Of a stretch of DNA of 64,000 nt, positions 17,822 through 26,318 are shown piece after piece (the first letter of the stretch is position 1; every line of letters begins with the position of its first letter). The position numbers were made by a program, and so were the translations under genes. The notes beneath the pieces are model-generated. The model did not search any database, was not told where the DNA came from, and saw only the letters and a list, made by a program, of their open reading frames with translations. Source of the stretch: Halomonas sp. JB37 (GTDB taxonomy: Bacteria; Pseudomonadota; Gammaproteobacteria; Pseudomonadales; Halomonadaceae). The stretch spans positions 1,984,001 to 2,048,000 of the forward strand of contig NZ_NRGW01000001.1 of assembly GCF_002332255.1 (NCBI RefSeq). The letters are read 5' to 3'.

Positions 17822-18650
17822 AGCGGCAGTGCAAGGCTGTTTAAGTAAAATGGCGGTCGCGGTACCAGGCCACCAAGATGACCAAGTGGTCTACCATTTA
17901 CGTGCCGGTGAGCACCGCGTTGCGCTTAATGAGCGCATTGGTGAGCTGATCAGCCTACGTTGGACAGGCGCCATTGCATGTACTCACTGCGGTCGAGCCA
18001 CGAAAAAAAGTTTTGCCCAGGGCCACTGTTATCCGTGTTTCAAACGATTAGCGCAGTGCGATACTTGTATTATGAAGCCGGAAACCTGCCACTTTTTTCA
18101 AGGCACATGTCGCGAGCCCGAATGGGGCGAGCGCCATTGTTTTCAGCCTCATACGGTGTATTTGGCCAACTCTTCCGGCCTCAAGGTAGGCATCACGCGA
18201 AAAACACAGATGCCTACCCGTTGGTTAGACCAAGGCGCTATTCAGGCGCTGCCTATTCTTGAAGTGGATACTCGCCAGCAGTCAGGGTTCGTCGAAATGC
18301 TGTTCAAAGAGCAGGTTTCAGACCGCACTAACTGGCGCGCTATGCTTAAAGGTGATATCGACGTAATGGACTTAAGCGCCGAGCGTGACCGTTTGCTTAG
18401 CCTGTTGTCTGATGGCTTGAGCCAGCTACGTGATACTCATGGCGTGGACGCTATTCGCACGTTAGACCAGCCAGCGCATCATTTTCACTACCCGGTTAGT
18501 GTTTTCCCACAAAAAGTTGCGTCGCATAACTTTGATAAGCAACCGCTGGTGGAGGGCGTGCTACAGGGGGTTAAAGGACAGTATTTGATACTCGATAGCG
18601 GCGTGATTAACCTGCGTAAATTCACGGGTTATGAGGTTCAAGTGAGTTAG
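17805..18650 (+). CDS. DUF2797 family protein
   Basis: 281 residues. A cysteine-rich block with a zinc-ribbon look (CTHCGRATKKSFAQGHCYPC and, shortly after, CDTCIMKPETCHFFQGTC) is followed by VYLANSSGLKVGITRKTQ, which resembles a GIY-YIG-like core, and MPTRWLDQGAIQAL. This arrangement is characteristic of DUF2797. Function is unknown; a nucleic-acid role is a guess from the zinc ribbon and GIY-YIG-like core. It overlaps the DUF1315 gene by 17 bases. An alternative start inside, M16, would lose only a leader. Confidence 0.85.
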   Translation: MQRVIEAAVQGCLSKMAVAVPGHQDDQVVYHLRAGEHRVALNERIGELISLRWTGAIACTHCGRATKKSFAQGHCYPCFKRLAQCDTCIMKPETCHFFQGTCREPEWGERHCFQPHTVYLANSSGLKVGITRKTQMPTRWLDQGAIQALPILEVDTRQQSGFVEMLFKEQVSDRTNWRAMLKGDIDVMDLSAERDRLLSLLSDGLSQLRDTHGVDAIRTLDQPAHHFHYPVSVFPQKVASHNFDKQPLVEGVLQGVKGQYLILDSGVINLRKFTGYEVQVS

Positions 18651-18659
18651 GTTGCTACG

Positions 18660-18959
18660 CTAACCTGTATAGCCAAGCACTTGTTTTAGCCGCTCAGCAT
18701 GCGTGGCTACCCAGCAGGGGTCAATCGCGCCCCAATCTCGAATCTGGTAACGGCCAATGTTATGGCGTTGGCCGTCATCTTTAGTAAAGACACACTCAAT
18801 ATCCAGTTCGGCAAGTGATGCTATCGTGTCCTGAGCAGTGCGTCGCGGCATGCCGGTGGCCTCTATGATGGCAGGTACACTGGCAATGCCCTGTTTGATC
18901 AAATGGGCCACGTATAAACGTCTATAAAAGCTTGATTTAGTTTTACTAAGGTCGGGCAT
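18660..18959 (-). CDS. Small winged helix-turn-helix protein
   Basis: 99 residues. The helix-turn-helix is visible as LIKQGIASVPAIIEATGMPRRTAQDTIASL split across residues 20-50, followed by a short wing region. It resembles the single-domain winged-helix proteins of Pseudomonas and Halomonas that carry a FeoC-like fold. No ligand domain is present. It lies 42 bases downstream of the radical SAM gene in the same direction, so the two may share a transcript. Convergent with the DUF2797 gene, 9 bases apart. Confidence 0.75.
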   Translation of the reverse strand: MPDLSKTKSSFYRRLYVAHLIKQGIASVPAIIEATGMPRRTAQDTIASLAELDIECVFTKDDGQRHNIGRYQIRDWGAIDPCWVATHAERLKQVLGYTG

Positions 18960-19001
18960 GGGGCTTCCTTGGTAGCAAACGTATTGGCGTTGCTAGCTAG
19001 C

Positions 19002-20084
19002 TTAAATGAATAAATCCCCTTGCGCCCGTGGTGGACGAAAATCGCGCGTGTTTAAGCCCTGCTCCGTGCGATCCTGCAGCTTCCATTGGCGGCTGGCGCG
19101 AGCGAAGCGTTGCGCGATCAAATCTGCAAAGACGCCTTCACCGCGAAAGCGTTTACCGAACTGAGCGTCGTATATCTTCCCGCCCCGGCATTGGCGCATT
19201 AGGCTCAGGACTTTAGCGGCCCGCTCTGGGTAGTGTGTTTCCAACCATGCTTCAAACAGCGGTGCGACTTCATAGGGCAGGCGCAGCAACATCCAGGCCG
19301 CGGTGCGTGCACCGGCGCGGCTGGCCGCTTCTAATAGTTTTTCGATTTCGTGATCCGTAAGCCCTGGTATCACCGGCGAAATCAACGTTCCCACCGGAAT
19401 GCCCGCCGTATTCAGTTCACGTATCGCTCTCAAACGTGCCTGGGGCGACGCCGCACGTGGCTCTAAGGTACGTTTTAAGTTGACATCTAGGCTAGTTAAA
19501 CTGACAAAAACACGTACTAAACGGTGCTCGGCCATCTCGGCCAATAGCTCTAAATCACGCAGCACTAAGGTGCTTTTAGTCACAATTGTGACGGGGTGGC
19601 GGCATGCTAATAGTAGTTCCAACAACCGGCGGGTGGTTTGTTGGGTAGCTTCTAAGGGTTGATAACAGTCTGTATTGCCAGAAAGATTAATTGGCCTGCA
19701 CACATAGTTGGGGTGGCAAAGCTCCTCCGATAATTGCTCAACCAAACCGCTGCGGGCAATCAGCTTGGTTTCAAAATCTAACCCAGGCGATAGGTCCCAG
19801 TAGGCATGGGAAGGTCGTGCATAGCAGTAAACACAGCCATGCTCGCAGCCACGATAAGGGTTTAACGAGCGATCAAAGGGTAAGTCCGGCGATTTATTCC
19901 ACGACAGCGCACTCTTGCTCACTTCTTCCCGCACTTCGGTGGCAATGGTCGTGGAGGTTTCCTCGCGCCACCAGCCGTCGTCGTCTGCAATGCTTTGGGT
20001 CGGCGCGAAGCGGTTGTGCGGATCATACGTCGCGCCGCGGCCCTTGTAGATAGTTGGCTGGATAGGCTGGCCAAGAGATGCCAT
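19002..20084 (-). CDS. PA0069-family radical SAM protein
   Basis: 360 residues. The 4Fe-4S motif is C80, C84, C87 in RGCEHGCVYCYARPSH, i.e. CxxxCxxC, and the N-terminal signature GRGATYDPHNRF matches the PA0069/Rv2578c group, which is related to spore photoproduct lyase. The reaction and substrate are not established for this group. Downstream motifs VTIVTKSTLVLRDLELL and ISPVIPGLTDHEIEKLL fit the radical SAM barrel. The start has AGAGGTG upstream. It shares direction with the winged-helix gene. Confidence 0.9.
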   Translation of the reverse strand: MASLGQPIQPTIYKGRGATYDPHNRFAPTQSIADDDGWWREETSTTIATEVREEVSKSALSWNKSPDLPFDRSLNPYRGCEHGCVYCYARPSHAYWDLSPGLDFETKLIARSGLVEQLSEELCHPNYVCRPINLSGNTDCYQPLEATQQTTRRLLELLLACRHPVTIVTKSTLVLRDLELLAEMAEHRLVRVFVSLTSLDVNLKRTLEPRAASPQARLRAIRELNTAGIPVGTLISPVIPGLTDHEIEKLLEAASRAGARTAAWMLLRLPYEVAPLFEAWLETHYPERAAKVLSLMRQCRGGKIYDAQFGKRFRGEGVFADLIAQRFARASRQWKLQDRTEQGLNTRDFRPPRAQGDLFI

Positions 20085-20254
20085 GTATTCACCTCTTTAT
20101 TGGTTTTATATACAGTAGTTGCGGAGTGAGAAAAAATCAATAGCCAGCTAGTTGCTGAGCGTATGATGCCGGGAACACGACGCTACCCAAGTCGCTATTA
20201 CGACGTTAAGGTATTTGAATGAACTGACCATTAACGCGTTACTGAGGAAGCATT

Positions 20255-20986
20255 ATGTCGAAAGTAGTCATCGTGACAGGAGGCAGCCGTGGTATTGGGG
20301 CAGCGACCTCATTACTGCTAGGCGCTAAAGGCTATGCGGTGTGTGTTAACTATCTTGCTAACCAAGAGCGAGCACATGAGGTGGTTGATTCCATTATACG
20401 TGGCGGAGGTAGAGCCTTTGCTTACCAAGCCGATGTCAGCAAGGAAGCCGACGTTATTCGCTTGTTTGATGCGGCAGAGGCTCACTTTGGCAGTGTGACC
20501 CACTTGGTTAACAATGCGGGTATTTTGTTTACGCAATCCAAGTTTGTTGATATTGACTTTGAGCGCTTCAAACAGGTGATGGGTAGTAACGTGGACAGCT
20601 GTTTTCTGTGTTGCAGAGAAGCTATCCGGCGCTTTAGGCAAGGCAGTGCGATCGTCAATGTCTCTTCGCGTGCCTCACAAACAGGCTCGCCCTTTGAGTA
20701 CGTTGACTACGCCGTCTCGAAAGGCGCCATGGACACGCTGACTAAAGGCTTATCTTTAGAAGTTGCCGCCTTGGGTATTCGTGTCAACGCCGTTCGCCCT
20801 GGATCTATCTACACTGATATGCATGCCGATGGGGGCGAGCCAGGTCGTGTTGACCGTTTAGCACCGCAGATTCCTATGCAGCGTGGCGGTACCGCTGAGG
20901 AGGTAGCGAATAGCATCGCATGGTTGCTTTCGGAGGAAGCTTCTTATGTGACGGGATCATTTATTGATGTGGCGGGCGGACGGTAA
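20255..20986 (+). CDS. SDR family oxidoreductase
   Basis: 243 residues, a classical short-chain dehydrogenase. The nucleotide-binding glycine motif is VTGGSRGIGAATS (residues 7-19), NAG occurs in LVNNAGIL, and the catalytic Ser-Tyr-Lys set is in IVNVSSRAS and YVDYAVSKGAMD. An Arg/Asn after the second strand (VNYLANQERA) favours NADP(H). It resembles E. coli YgfF and glucose-1-dehydrogenase-like enzymes, but the substrate is not predictable. The gene stands alone; AGGAAGC precedes the ATG. Confidence 0.9.
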   Translation: MSKVVIVTGGSRGIGAATSLLLGAKGYAVCVNYLANQERAHEVVDSIIRGGGRAFAYQADVSKEADVIRLFDAAEAHFGSVTHLVNNAGILFTQSKFVDIDFERFKQVMGSNVDSCFLCCREAIRRFRQGSAIVNVSSRASQTGSPFEYVDYAVSKGAMDTLTKGLSLEVAALGIRVNAVRPGSIYTDMHADGGEPGRVDRLAPQIPMQRGGTAEEVANSIAWLLSEEASYVTGSFIDVAGGR

Positions 20987-21054
20987 CAATCCCGCACTGG
21001 CTACAGTATTATATAGTGTGGATTAGCCCGCATCTCAACCACCGGGAGGCTCAT

Positions 21055-21423
21055 GTGAAAATCTTCGTTCCGCTAACGATTACTTCAATTTTGTTCATTT
21101 CGGGCTGTGCAAATTCAGCCCAAAATCAAGTTGATGCTCAAGCATCTGCCGCGACACTTCCAGAATCTATTATGCATAGCTATGAGTGCGAGAGCGGTGA
21201 AACGATAGCCGCCGCCTACCCCTCAGCAGACACGGCGAGAGTGCAGTACAAAGGCCGAAGCTACAGTATGCAAATTGCAGTTTCTGGCAGCGGTGCGCGT
21301 TATGTGAGTGACGATTTAGAGTGGTGGACAAAAGGCTCTGGCTCAGGGTCTGAGGGTATACTGCTCAGCCATCTGGCTGACGGCACTTCTGGTGACATTA
21401 TCGAGCGTTGTGCCGTGCCCTGA
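21055..21423 (+). CDS. MliC-like lysozyme-inhibitor lipoprotein
   Basis: 122 residues starting at GTG, chosen because GGGAGG lies 5 bases upstream and it gives a proper signal sequence. A lipoprotein signal ends in FISGC at residues 14-18, so Cys18 would be lipidated. The mature domain shows the MliC/PliC signature: YECESGETIAAAYP, then SGARYVSDDLEWWTKGSGS with the conserved SGARY and WWTKG. Such proteins protect cell walls from host-type c-type lysozymes at the outer membrane. It follows the SDR gene on the same strand but is separated by 68 bases. Confidence 0.85.
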   Translation: MKIFVPLTITSILFISGCANSAQNQVDAQASAATLPESIMHSYECESGETIAAAYPSADTARVQYKGRSYSMQIAVSGSGARYVSDDLEWWTKGSGSGSEGILLSHLADGTSGDIIERCAVP

Positions 21424-21440
21424 ATCACCCTAGCAATTCA

Positions 21441-21755
21441 TTATGTTACAAACCACCAGCGCCAGCTTGCCGCACATATAATGCCAACGGCAATTGATGC
21501 TAGAGGACTTTTTAAGATAATAGCGACAGCACCTGCCATTAAAGCGGCAAACCGGGTTCCTCCGTCACCATGCACAATGATGGGGGTGATGATGGCAATA
21601 AGCACCGAGCTAGACATGGCATCAATAAACAGGCGAATGTTAGGGCTTAATGGTATACGGGCCATAATGAGGAGCCCCAAAATTCGAGACCCGTAGCCTA
21701 TAGCTACCATCATCATGATGGCTAATAGCGATTGCCATAATGGTGATGAGCTCAC
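21441..21755 (-). CDS. azlD: AzlD-like small subunit of branched-chain amino acid exporter
   Basis: 104 residues with three or four hydrophobic segments, matching AzlD proteins in length and in features such as GYGSRILGLL near the N terminus and a conserved central PIIVHGDGG loop. AzlD pairs with AzlC to form an exporter of branched-chain amino acids or analogues. The start codon overlaps the azlC stop by 4 bases (ATGA), so translation is coupled. It is convergent with the mliC gene. Confidence 0.85.
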   Translation of the reverse strand: MSSSPLWQSLLAIMMMVAIGYGSRILGLLIMARIPLSPNIRLFIDAMSSSVLIAIITPIIVHGDGGTRFAALMAGAVAIILKSPLASIAVGIICAASWRWWFVT

Positions 21756-22489
21756 AAAATACCCGCCTTATACCAGCGTTTGGGAAGTAATATGGCGACC
21801 ATTCCTCCTGTCAGTGCGCCGACCAGTACATGTAGATAGGGCGGTAGCCACCAATAGGCTAGCAGCGCACTGAGGGCTGCTGCTAACCATGGAAGAATCA
21901 TTACTAGCTTTGGGTTACCACCTATCACGATCACAAGCAGAAAACATAGCATGATCACGTCAAGACCAAAGCGTTCAGGTTGATGGATACCACCGCCAAA
22001 TGCCAAGCCGATACCCGTACCTATTACCCAGGCAGTCCATAACGCGATACCTCCTCCTAGGAGAATGCCAATATTGCGCTCTCCGCGCTGATATTCGCCC
22101 AGTGCCATGGCCCAATTGGAATCCGTTAACATGAAAATGACGCCAAATTGCTGCAGTAGAGGTAATGGTTTGAGCCAAGGATAAAGAGATGCACTCATTA
22201 ATAGGTGTCGGGTATGAATGGCCATGGTCGTCATTGCTAGGGCCAGAAGGGGCAGCGGCGTTGTCCATAGTTCAAGTGCCGCAAACTGTGAGGGAGCAGC
22301 AAATACAAACATGCTCATTAATATCGCTTCCCAATGAGTGATGCCTGCATGGATAGCTGCTACGCCGAAGGCTAGGCCAAAGGCCACCGTGAAAGTGGCC
22401 AAAGGCAGCATCATGAGAATACCTCGCCACGTACCCGCCATATCCAATTTTATTTTATTTTCTCTTGTATTCATAAGCTTACTAGGCAT
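21752..22489 (-). CDS. azlC: AzlC family branched-chain amino acid permease
   Basis: 245 residues with 6 or more membrane segments. AzlC hallmarks are GVAAIHAGITHWEAILMS, FVFAAPSQFAALELW and the LLMSASLYPWLKPL segment. With AzlD it exports branched-chain amino acids. Three start codons are possible (22489, 22474 and 22441); none has a strong ribosome site, so the first 16 residues are uncertain. The gene is divergent from the TRAP transporter dctP with 162 bases between, suggesting shared control with that cassette. Confidence 0.85.
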   Translation of the reverse strand: MPSKLMNTRENKIKLDMAGTWRGILMMLPLATFTVAFGLAFGVAAIHAGITHWEAILMSMFVFAAPSQFAALELWTTPLPLLALAMTTMAIHTRHLLMSASLYPWLKPLPLLQQFGVIFMLTDSNWAMALGEYQRGERNIGILLGGGIALWTAWVIGTGIGLAFGGGIHQPERFGLDVIMLCFLLVIVIGGNPKLVMILPWLAAALSALLAYWWLPPYLHVLVGALTGGMVAILLPKRWYKAGIL

Positions 22490-22582
22490 CTTTTGATAGT
22501 GAATAATAAAAACAAACAGTCGTGCTTGTTTTTATTATTCTTCGCGTTTAGATTTAACAGCACACATACACCGCTAGGCAAT

Positions 22583-22614
22583 GTGTTATTAAAAATAATG
22601 AAATAATATAACAC
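22583..22614. promoter_or_regulatory. Possible operator in the azlC-dctP divergent promoter region
   Basis: GTGTTAT (22583-22589) and ATAACAC (22608-22614) are inverted repeats 18 bases apart in a very AT-rich divergent promoter region. A TetR regulator is encoded inside the adjacent operon and is the obvious candidate to bind here. Weak evidence by itself. Confidence 0.3.
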
Positions 22615-22651
22615 TAAAAAAAGCCGATTAATTCGGTCAGGAGACTGATAT

Positions 22652-23788
22652 ATGAACTTCAAGCGCAATGTAATAACACTGGCGGTAACAGCTTTAGCTT
22701 TACCTGTAACAGCTAGTTCTACTCAAGCTTCAACTTCATTTATTGCCAATTCGTTTTATGATCAACAACACCCTTTCTCTCGTTACGGCTATATCGAATG
22801 GGCAGAGATGGTTAAAGAACTGTCTAACGGGGAGCTTCAACCCGAGGTGTATACCGGGACTGTACTGCTAGCACCTCGTGCTAATTTGCAGGGCATTCAG
22901 GATAATATCGTTCAGGTGGCGCATCATGCTGCTATTTTTACTCCGTCTGAAATGCCAGTAGCGAATGCCGTTCAGGAGCTGGGCTTTAACTACGATGATC
23001 CGTTAGTCAGCATACTGGCCGTTACCGATTTCAGCCTTAACAACCCCATTCAACTAGCCGAATGGGAAGGCCTGAATATCGTTTATCTCGGCGCCTACAG
23101 CACCCCGCCTTATGTCATGTTCTGCCGCGAACCGGTTCGAAACCTTGAAGAATTACGCGGTAAACGGATCCGCACTGCGGGCTCAACGGTGTCTGCCTGG
23201 GTCGAACAAGCCGGCGGCACGCCTGTCAATGTTCCTTCGAGTGAAATGTATAGTGGCCTTGATCGAGGCTCGCTGGATTGTGCAACCAACGCGGCTAATG
23301 ACTTGATTGATCGCTCCCTATGGGAAGTGGCTGAGCACACCACGCTGCTGCCCACCGGCATGTACTGGTCCGGCCCTCAGTGGGGCTTCAACGAAGATTT
23401 CTGGTCAAACCTTAATGACGAGCAGCGTGATGTGTTCAAAGAAGCTACCGCTCATGCAATGACGCGTATGGTTGTGCAGTATATTAATGCGTCAGAGGCA
23501 GCTATCGAAGAAGCGATCAAGCTTGGCAATAACATCTATGAGCCGGAAGAAGATCTAATGGCATCTGTGGTGGCTTTCCGTGATGAGGCATTGGCAAATG
23601 TTTACGATAAGGCCCGTGATCAATACGGTGTGGAAGATCCAGAAGCGCTAATTGATGATTTCCTCGCCACTTACGAAAAGTGGGAAAGTTTACTCAGCGA
23701 CGTTGATCGTAATGATGAAGAGGCGCTTGCCGAGCTAGCTATGCAAGAAATTTATAATAAGCTACCCGCTGACTACGGCATTTATTAA
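22652..23788 (+). CDS. TRAP transporter substrate-binding protein (DctP type)
   Basis: 378 residues with a Sec signal peptide (cleavage after about residue 26, near TQASTSF). The mature protein has the DctP fold cues: RANLQGIQDNIVQ, CREPVRNLEELRGKRIR and the arginine that binds a carboxylate in IRTAGSTVSAW. The periplasmic protein delivers a carboxylate-bearing compound to the membrane subunits encoded by the two genes after the regulator. CAGGAGACTGATAT precedes the ATG. The exact ligand is unknown; the amidohydrolase in the same cluster suggests an amide or peptide-like compound. Confidence 0.9.
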   Translation: MNFKRNVITLAVTALALPVTASSTQASTSFIANSFYDQQHPFSRYGYIEWAEMVKELSNGELQPEVYTGTVLLAPRANLQGIQDNIVQVAHHAAIFTPSEMPVANAVQELGFNYDDPLVSILAVTDFSLNNPIQLAEWEGLNIVYLGAYSTPPYVMFCREPVRNLEELRGKRIRTAGSTVSAWVEQAGGTPVNVPSSEMYSGLDRGSLDCATNAANDLIDRSLWEVAEHTTLLPTGMYWSGPQWGFNEDFWSNLNDEQRDVFKEATAHAMTRMVVQYINASEAAIEEAIKLGNNIYEPEEDLMASVVAFRDEALANVYDKARDQYGVEDPEALIDDFLATYEKWESLLSDVDRNDEEALAELAMQEIYNKLPADYGIY

Positions 23789-23850
23789 TTTTGCCGTCAT
23801 TGGCTGCCCTAATGGGCAGTCAATGCTAATACGATAAAAGAGTGCGCTAT

Positions 23851-24480
23851 ATGACTAAACGACAAAATCAGGAAGAGCGCTCACGTCACACCCAGGCTCG
23901 CGTTATACAGGCGACTATTGAATGTATTCTTGAGAATGGCATCCGCGCTACATCGACCGTTGACATCGCTCGTCAGGCTGGCGTTTCTCGCGGTGCTCTC
24001 GTACATCACTACCCATCTAAGACGCTGTTAATGCAGTCGGCGCTTGAAGACCTGCTAAGCAGGGAGGTTGAGAGCGTTCGAATCATGGCTAATGGGGTCA
24101 AAGAGGGTGCCTTGGACTTTGATAGTCTATTAAAAGCCTTGCATGAGCACTTCAAGGGCGACCTGTATATGGTGACGCTAGAATATCTTACCAATGCGCG
24201 AACTGACCCTAACTTAATGAAAGTGCTAGCTCCATTAGGGATCAAATTCAACACATCACTTGAATATATATGGGAGCAGTTAGTCGCTAGTGCTGAGCAC
24301 ACTTCTCATCAAAATCGTGTCGCCTTGAACGCCACTTTATGCATGATGAGAGGGATGGGTGCACAGAGCATTTGGCGTGATGATCCTGAGCTTTATCGTG
24401 ATATGTTGCTGTTTTGGAAGGAAACTCTTATGAAGCTTGGTTTCTCGACTACAGATTCCGAGAGGGGCAGAACAGCATGA
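23851..24480 (+). CDS. TetR family regulator of the TRAP cassette
   Basis: 209 residues. The N-terminal helix-turn-helix is complete: ILENGIRATSTVDIARQAGVSRGALVHHYPSK across residues 27-58, in the TetR arrangement. The C-terminal ligand domain is divergent. GTG at 23842 could start three codons earlier, but AAAAGAG lies 8 bases before the ATG at 23851. The stop overlaps the start of dctQ (ATGA), so this regulator is translationally coupled into the transporter operon, lying between the binding protein and permease genes, which is an uncommon place. Confidence 0.85.
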   Translation: MTKRQNQEERSRHTQARVIQATIECILENGIRATSTVDIARQAGVSRGALVHHYPSKTLLMQSALEDLLSREVESVRIMANGVKEGALDFDSLLKALHEHFKGDLYMVTLEYLTNARTDPNLMKVLAPLGIKFNTSLEYIWEQLVASAEHTSHQNRVALNATLCMMRGMGAQSIWRDDPELYRDMLLFWKETLMKLGFSTTDSERGRTA

Positions 24481-24977
24481 TCGCGAACAGTATTGAACGC
24501 TTATCCCAGTGGGTCGCTAAGAGCACGTTGGTACTCGCTGCCTTCTTTTTAGTACTAATGGCACTGCATGTCTCACTTGATGTCGGACTGCGCTATTTCT
24601 TTGGAAAATCGTTTGCCGGCACGCTGGAGTTCGTCTCTTTCTACTATATGGTCGCGGTGATTTTCCTGCCAATTGCTTACGTTGAATTAAAACGCGAGCA
24701 TATTAGCGTTGATGTTTTTGTGGGCAGGTGTTCGCCTACTGTACAGCTAGCGTTTTACCTCTTTGCCGGTGCTCTGGGCCTTGTGTATTTTGGCATGCTT
24801 TGTTACCAGAGCTATCTCGATGCAGTTCGTGCCACGGTTCGTATGGAAACTGCCATGGCCAACTTCACGTTCTATTTGTGGCCTAGTCGTTGGGCATTAC
24901 CCGTCGGTTTTGCCGCCATGTGTCTGGCCATTCTCGCCAATATGATAAAGGCAGTGCAGCAACGCCAAGCGCTGTAG
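24477..24977 (+). CDS. TRAP transporter small permease (DctQ type)
   Basis: 166 residues with four membrane helices. Family cues are LDVGLRYFFGKSFAGTLEF (the R-F-F-x4-G-x3-E pattern near helix 2) and VELKREHISVDVF. Together with the large permease it forms the Na+-dependent membrane part of the TRAP carrier. The ATG overlaps the TetR stop codon. The frame is open 63 bases further upstream inside the regulator, but that would not give a normal DctQ N terminus. The large permease gene starts 10 bases after its stop. Confidence 0.88.
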   Translation: MIANSIERLSQWVAKSTLVLAAFFLVLMALHVSLDVGLRYFFGKSFAGTLEFVSFYYMVAVIFLPIAYVELKREHISVDVFVGRCSPTVQLAFYLFAGALGLVYFGMLCYQSYLDAVRATVRMETAMANFTFYLWPSRWALPVGFAAMCLAILANMIKAVQQRQAL

Positions 24978-24987
24978 GAGCTAATCA

Positions 24988-26295
24988 ATGACTAACATCG
25001 AGATAGGTGTGGCGGGTATCGCCATCGCCTTGGCCCTGATCGCCCTGCGGGTGCCAATCGGCATTGCCCTTGGCCTAGTATCGATTATCGGTATAGGCGA
25101 AATGACCAGTATGCGCGTGGCATGGGGGATGATTTCTGCCACTCCTTTCGATTTTGCAGGCACTTGGGAATTAACCGCCGCGCCTATGTTTTTATTCATG
25201 GGCTATTTGTGTACCACTACCAATATGACGCAAGGCTTATTTCAGGCCATGCGTCTTTACCTAGCGCGTCTTCCGGGAGGCTTGGCCGTTTCCAGCGTGA
25301 TGGCCTCTGCCTTTTTTGCGGCTGCGTCTGGCTCTAGTGTAGCAACATCCGCGGCCATGTCGCGCATCGCTGTACCCGAAATGCTCAAACACAACTACGA
25401 CAAGGGGCTTGCCACCGGCACCGTAGCTGCTTCTGGGACACTGGGTTCACTGATTCCACCAAGCGTATTGCTGGTGCTTTATGGTGTTTATGCCCAAGTG
25501 TCAGTCGGCCAGCTGTTTATGGCAGGCTTCATCCCAGGCGTAGTTTCTGCGCTGTTATATATCGGCATGATTATGGTGAGGACCAAGCTGAATCCGAAGC
25601 TCGCGGGTGATACTGATATTCACTCGACGTGGAATGAACAATGGGAGGCGTTCAAACATATTTGGCCACTGCCATTGCTCATTGGCTCCGTGCTTGGGGG
25701 GATCTTCCTGGGAGTCTTTTCACCTACCGAAGCTGGAGCGGTAGGAACTACCATTGCCGCATTAATTGCCTTGGCTCGACGTACCCTGACCCTTGAAGCT
25801 GTTCGTGAAGCCGTTACGCAAACCGCAGTCAGCACGGCGAGCATTTTCATTATCTTGATTGGGTCGCTCTTTTTTACCCGTTTCTTGGCCATGAGCGGTG
25901 TACCTGCTGCATTCGCTGAGTTGATTCTGGGTGTCAGTACTGAAACATGGTGGATCATTCTGGCGGTAGCGCTGATCTATCTTGTGCTCGGAATGTTTAT
26001 CGACTCAATTGGTCTGCTGCTTCTAACGCTGCCGCTGATACTCCCTTTGGTCGAAGGTGCAGACCTTAATTTGATTTGGTTTGGCATTATCGTGGTTAAG
26101 CTCCTGGAAATCGGGTTAGTGACTCCGCCCATCGGCCTTAACGTTTATGTCATCAAGGGTGCCCTGGGCAACAGCGTTACGCTTAGCGAAGTTTTTAAGG
26201 GCGTGAGCTGGTTTATCGTCATGGACATCGTCGCACTATTACTCATCGTATTGATTCCCGCGCTTTCGCTTTATCTTCCGCAGAAAATGTTCTGA
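24988..26295 (+). CDS. TRAP transporter large permease (DctM type)
   Basis: 435 residues, about 11 to 12 membrane segments. DctM cues are RVPIGIALGLVSIIG, MFLFMGYLC, then AAASGSSVATSAAMSRIAVPEM, GSLIPPSVLLVLYGVYAQVS and IGLVTPPIGLNVYVIKG. Na+ drives uptake of the substrate bound by the DctP protein encoded upstream. AGGAG lies 9 bases before the ATG. It is followed 23 bases later by the amidohydrolase gene on the same strand. Confidence 0.92.
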   Translation: MTNIEIGVAGIAIALALIALRVPIGIALGLVSIIGIGEMTSMRVAWGMISATPFDFAGTWELTAAPMFLFMGYLCTTTNMTQGLFQAMRLYLARLPGGLAVSSVMASAFFAAASGSSVATSAAMSRIAVPEMLKHNYDKGLATGTVAASGTLGSLIPPSVLLVLYGVYAQVSVGQLFMAGFIPGVVSALLYIGMIMVRTKLNPKLAGDTDIHSTWNEQWEAFKHIWPLPLLIGSVLGGIFLGVFSPTEAGAVGTTIAALIALARRTLTLEAVREAVTQTAVSTASIFIILIGSLFFTRFLAMSGVPAAFAELILGVSTETWWIILAVALIYLVLGMFIDSIGLLLLTLPLILPLVEGADLNLIWFGIIVVKLLEIGLVTPPIGLNVYVIKGALGNSVTLSEVFKGVSWFIVMDIVALLLIVLIPALSLYLPQKMF

Positions 26296-26318
26296 CGCTT
26301 TCTCAATAAGGAACACAC